From Hymenobacter psychrotolerans DSM 18569 (GTDB lineage: Bacteria; Bacteroidota; Bacteroidia; Cytophagales; Hymenobacteraceae), in the NCBI RefSeq assembly GCF_900142395.1, contig NZ_FRAS01000015.1:62001-126000 (forward strand): a stretch of DNA of 64,000 nucleotides, read 5' to 3'. Shown here piece by piece: positions 62,799 through 64,000 of the stretch. Below the pieces are notes generated by a model. It saw only the letters and a program-made list of their open reading frames with translations. It did no database searches and was not told the DNA's origin. Position numbers and translations under genes: made by a program. Within the stretch, counting starts at the first letter, position 1; each line of letters begins with the position of its first letter.

Positions 62799-64000
62799 AT
62801 GAGACAGTTTTTTAAATACGTGCTGGCCACGCTCACCGGCCTGTTCGTATTCGGGTTGGTGGGGCTGCTGCTGGTCGTGGCGCTGGTTGTGTCGCTGGCG
62901 CCTTCCTCCGACAAGGAAGTGTCGGTGGCCAAGGACTCGGTGCTGGAGCTGAAGCTCGACAAGCCCATTGCGGAGCGCGAAAGCCGCACGTCGTTCGGCT
63001 CCCTCATCAGCTCCCAGGCCGACAACATCGGCCTCGACAACCTGAAAGCCACTATTCGTCGCGCCAAGAACGACTCCGACATCAAAGGCATTTTCCTGAA
63101 CGTGGAGCTGGTGCAGGCGGGCATGGCCTCGCTGGAAGAAATCCGCGATGCGCTGCTGGACTTCAAGAAGTCGGGCAAGTTTGTGGTGGCCTACGCCGAC
63201 GCGCAGTCGGAGAAGAGCTATTACCTCACGTCCATCGCCGACCGGATTTACCTGAACCCGCAGGGCACGCTGGAGTTCAACGGCCTCAGCTCCGAGACGA
63301 TGTACTACAAAAACCTGTTCGAGAAGGTCGGGATTCAGCCCCAGATTTTCCGGGTAGGCTCGTTTAAGAGTGCCGTGGAGCCGTATTTCCGGGAAAGCAT
63401 GTCGGATTCGGCGCGCCTGCAGACGTCATCGTTCCTCAACTCGCTCAACGACTTCATGCTGGGCCACATAGCCACGGCCCGCAAAATCACGCCGGAGCGC
63501 ATCAAAACCATCAGCGACTCGATGCTCGTGCACAACGCCGAAGACGCCAAGCGCCTCGGCCTCGTCACCAACCTCGGCTACTACGACCAGGCCCTGGACT
63601 ACATGAAGGGCAAGCTGGGCGTGGAAAAAGACGAAAAGCTGAGCCTAGTAGACCTGAGCGACTATGGCAAGGGCACGGAAGAGGAGGGCAGCGGCAGCAG
63701 CCGGATTGCCGTCATCTACGCCGAGGGCGACATTGTGACGGGTAAGGGCGGCAGTGGCAGCATCGGCAGCACGCGCTTCGCCGAGGCCATCCGCAAAGCC
63801 CGCCTCGACGACAAGGTGAAGGCCGTGGTGCTGCGCGTAAACTCGCCCGGTGGCTCGTCGCTGGCTTCCGACATCATCTACCGCGAAGTGATGCTGACCA
63901 AGAAAGTGAAGCCCGTTATTGCCAGCATGTCCGATGTGGCGGCTTCCGGCGGCTACTTCATTGCCATGGGCTGCGACACGATTGTGGCGCACCCGAACAC
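62799..64000 (+). CDS. sppA: Signal peptide peptidase SppA (67K type), C-terminus cut
   Basis: About 400 codons visible; continues past the window. N-terminal membrane anchor (LTGLFVFGLVGLLLVVALVV), then two S49 domains. The first domain has the Lys in AQSEKSYYLTSIADRIY. The second has VNSPGGSSLASD and the Ser in SDVAASGGYFIAMGCD. Degrades cleaved signal peptides in the membrane. ATG at 62799. Confidence 0.93.
   Translation, partial: MRQFFKYVLATLTGLFVFGLVGLLLVVALVVSLAPSSDKEVSVAKDSVLELKLDKPIAERESRTSFGSLISSQADNIGLDNLKATIRRAKNDSDIKGIFLNVELVQAGMASLEEIRDALLDFKKSGKFVVAYADAQSEKSYYLTSIADRIYLNPQGTLEFNGLSSETMYYKNLFEKVGIQPQIFRVGSFKSAVEPYFRESMSDSARLQTSSFLNSLNDFMLGHIATARKITPERIKTISDSMLVHNAEDAKRLGLVTNLGYYDQALDYMKGKLGVEKDEKLSLVDLSDYGKGTEEEGSGSSRIAVIYAEGDIVTGKGGSGSIGSTRFAEAIRKARLDDKVKAVVLRVNSPGGSSLASDIIYREVMLTKKVKPVIASMSDVAASGGYFIAMGCDTIVAHPN

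Overview
The window is chromosomal DNA from a Bacteroidota member, most likely Hymenobacter or a close Hymenobacteraceae relative. The reasons are high GC with GC-rich third codon positions, a type IX secretion (T9SS) C-terminal sorting domain, Bacteroidota promoters (TTTG ... TAnnTTTG), a DUF6799-type protein, and an arginine pathway built on an acyl-ornithine carbamoyltransferase. I saw no rRNA, tRNA, CRISPR array, prophage or insertion sequence with a transposase.

Layout. 1-7430: a cut T9SS-cargo protein, an M16 protease pair (one active, one without the zinc site), a lipoprotein, a dicarboxylate/cation symporter and a dipeptide-epimerase-like enolase homologue. 7427-14405: a DUF6799 protein, a MarR-YceI operon with a promoter-embedded palindrome, two hypothetical genes, a DPP4-like S9 peptidase, clpS and recR. 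14606-20578: envelope-sugar functions (a GT2 fusion protein, a heptose-phosphate kinase, a polytopic membrane protein) and an aspartate aminotransferase. 20613-28146: hemE, a MarC protein, purE, a membrane-anchored EEP hydrolase, an FAD monooxygenase, a frameshifted small gene and dnaK. 28350-39130: an alpha/beta hydrolase coupled to a pseudouridine synthase with a basic Gly-rich tail, a VWA membrane protein, a metallo-beta-lactamase-fold protein, a YiiX-like hydrolase, fabG, a geranylgeranyl-reductase-like flavoprotein, a TPR lipoprotein and lpd.

40259-55496 is the arginine region. Two divergent operons face each other across a 612-bp spacer: argB-argE-argH on the minus strand, and GNAT (N-acylglutamate synthase candidate)-argG-argC-argD-carA-carB-argF on the plus strand. 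Together they cover glutamate to arginine plus carbamoyl phosphate. The plus-strand leader holds a 22-codon ORF with three CGA arginine codons. Two of them lie in the 5' arm of a terminator-like structure, which makes a candidate arginine attenuator. The plus operon is also interrupted by palindromic dispersed repeats, two GIY-YIG nuclease genes about 84% identical in protein that bracket carB, and two AT-rich orphan genes. This is the most unusual part of the window.

55553-64000: an MpaB-like oxygenase, a small secreted Thr-rich protein, an sce7726-family protein, an operon of a DMT transporter, a TonB-domain protein and dinB, then rarA and a cut sppA.
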